DNA of 6,582 nucleotides, taken from NCBI GenBank assembly GCA_944391155.1, contig CALXSO010000104.1, positions 1 to 6,582 on the forward strand, in the 5' to 3' direction. The translations under genes and the position numbers were made by a program. This document shows, one piece after another, positions 6,371 to 6,582 of the stretch; position 1 is the first letter of the stretch, and each line of letters begins with the position of its first letter. Origin of the DNA: an uncultured Clostridia bacterium (lineage in GTDB: Bacteria; Bacillota; Clostridia; TANB77; CAG-508). A model generated the notes under the pieces. That model was not told the DNA's origin. It worked only from the letters and a program-made list of their open reading frames with translations, and did no database searches.

Positions 6371-6399
6371 ATTATAACATGTTAAAAGATTTTTGTAAA
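6371..6399 (-). promoter_or_regulatory. Promoter of the xre gene with an internal palindrome
   Basis: Read on the minus strand, TTTACA (6399-6394) and TATAAT (6376-6371) are separated by 17 bases. A perfect 10-bp palindrome TAACATGTTA (6375-6384) overlaps the -10 box and the end of the spacer, a plausible operator for autoregulation by the Xre protein. The promoter fits well; the operator role is inferred. Confidence 0.7.
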
Positions 6400-6401
6400 T
6401 A

Positions 6402-6430
6402 TTGTTTTCCCCAAAAAATGATAATAAAAT
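6402..6430 (+). promoter_or_regulatory. Possible divergent promoter toward the right edge
   Basis: TTGTTT (6402-6407) and TAAAAT (6425-6430) are 17 bases apart, back to back with the xre promoter. It would transcribe through the 10-bp repeats toward the reading frame at 6549. Both boxes are imperfect, so this is only a candidate. Confidence 0.4.
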
Positions 6431-6436
6431 ACATAT

Positions 6437-6466
6437 TACAACAAATTTCGACAGAATACGACAAAC
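6437..6466. repeat. Three phased 10-bp direct repeats, candidate operator
   Basis: TACAACAAAT (6437-6446), TTCGACAGAA (6447-6456) and TACGACAAAC (6457-6466) lie head to tail. The first and third share 8 of 10 bases, the second and third 7 of 10. A period of one helical turn places each copy on the same DNA face. They follow the candidate divergent promoter and could be sites for the neighbouring Xre protein or for another regulator. Confidence 0.45.
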
Positions 6467-6500
6467 AATCAAAACAAGAAGGCTTACTTATTAAAAGACC

Positions 6501-6582
6501 CACATAAGCACTACTAAAGTAGATTTGTTACTATTAAAGGAGGAAACAATGGACAATAAAATAGCACATAAGCACTACTAAA
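6501..6582 (+). repeat. Exact 18-bp direct repeat, second copy cut by the window edge
   Basis: CACATAAGCACTACTAAA occurs at 6501-6518 and at 6565-6582, 64 bases apart. The second copy ends at the last base of the window, so the true repeat may be longer and further copies may follow. Copy 1 runs on into a small CTAC-TAAA-GTAG hairpin (6511-6522). The second copy covers the last codons of the short reading frame at 6549. An 18-base exact match this close is unlikely by chance. Confidence 0.85.
6549..6581 (+). CDS. Possible ten-residue leader peptide (MDNKIAHKHY)
   Basis: A consensus AAAGGAGG (6536-6543) lies 5 bases before the ATG at 6549, as good a ribosome site as those of mcsA or clpC. The frame closes at TAA after only ten codons. 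The product would be a basic, His-containing peptide whose last codons lie in the 18-bp repeat. It may be a translated leader ahead of a gene beyond the window, or part of a gene broken by repeat insertion. Ribosome-site strength is the only support. Confidence 0.35.
   Translation: MDNKIAHKHY

Noticed and set aside
6418..6507. 29-codon frame (MIIKYILQQISTEYD...) on the + strand
   Set aside because: No Shine-Dalgarno precedes the ATG, and it overlaps the candidate promoter and the phased repeats, so it is probably leader DNA.
6501..6582. CRISPR array suggested by an 18-bp repeat with a 46-base gap
   Set aside because: There are only two copies, the repeat is short, and the gap contains a ribosome site and an ATG. 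No cas gene is visible.

Overview
The window carries one complete, recognisable chromosomal locus: the class III heat-shock operon ctsR-mcsA-mcsB-clpC, all on the + strand. The base composition is strongly A+T-rich and codons favour A/T third positions (AGA for Arg, TTA for Leu). Shine-Dalgarno sites are strong (AAAGGAGG type). Together with this gene order, these point to a low-GC Bacillota, most likely a Clostridia-type organism. The species cannot be named from this sequence alone.

Layout. Bases 1-325 are a tandem array of a 41-bp A-rich unit that enters from outside the window and decays rightward into featureless A-rich DNA (to 514). A small charged orphan protein follows (515-736). Then come a clear sigma-A-type promoter (900-927) and a CtsR operator of three RGTCAAA heptads (937-959), just ahead of ctsR (992-1438). 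mcsA (1471-2088) and mcsB (2123-3136) are closely spaced. A 233-base gap before clpC (3370-5829) contains a degenerate copy of the mcsB 3' end and a long imperfect RNA hairpin. The last codons of clpC are the first unit of a 40-bp tandem array, which ends in a strong intrinsic terminator (6003-6045). Convergent to it is a small Xre-type repressor gene (6105-6338, minus). Upstream of that gene is a divergent control region with phased 10-bp repeats, an 18-bp direct repeat and a ten-codon reading frame at the window edge.

How the genes work together (established for the families): CtsR represses the operon at low temperature. McsB is a protein-arginine kinase activated by the zinc protein McsA; it inactivates CtsR and marks proteins with phospho-arginine. 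ClpC unfolds marked substrates into ClpP, which is encoded elsewhere. The operator here indicates autoregulation of the whole operon.

I did not find a clearly new multi-gene system. The best leads are: an McsB whose phosphagen-kinase signature has lost the conserved cysteine (Tyr153) and carries further active-site-loop substitutions; a tandem array grown from the clpC stop-codon region whose units can each pair with the terminator's right arm; and the small, repeat-rich Xre control region at the right edge.
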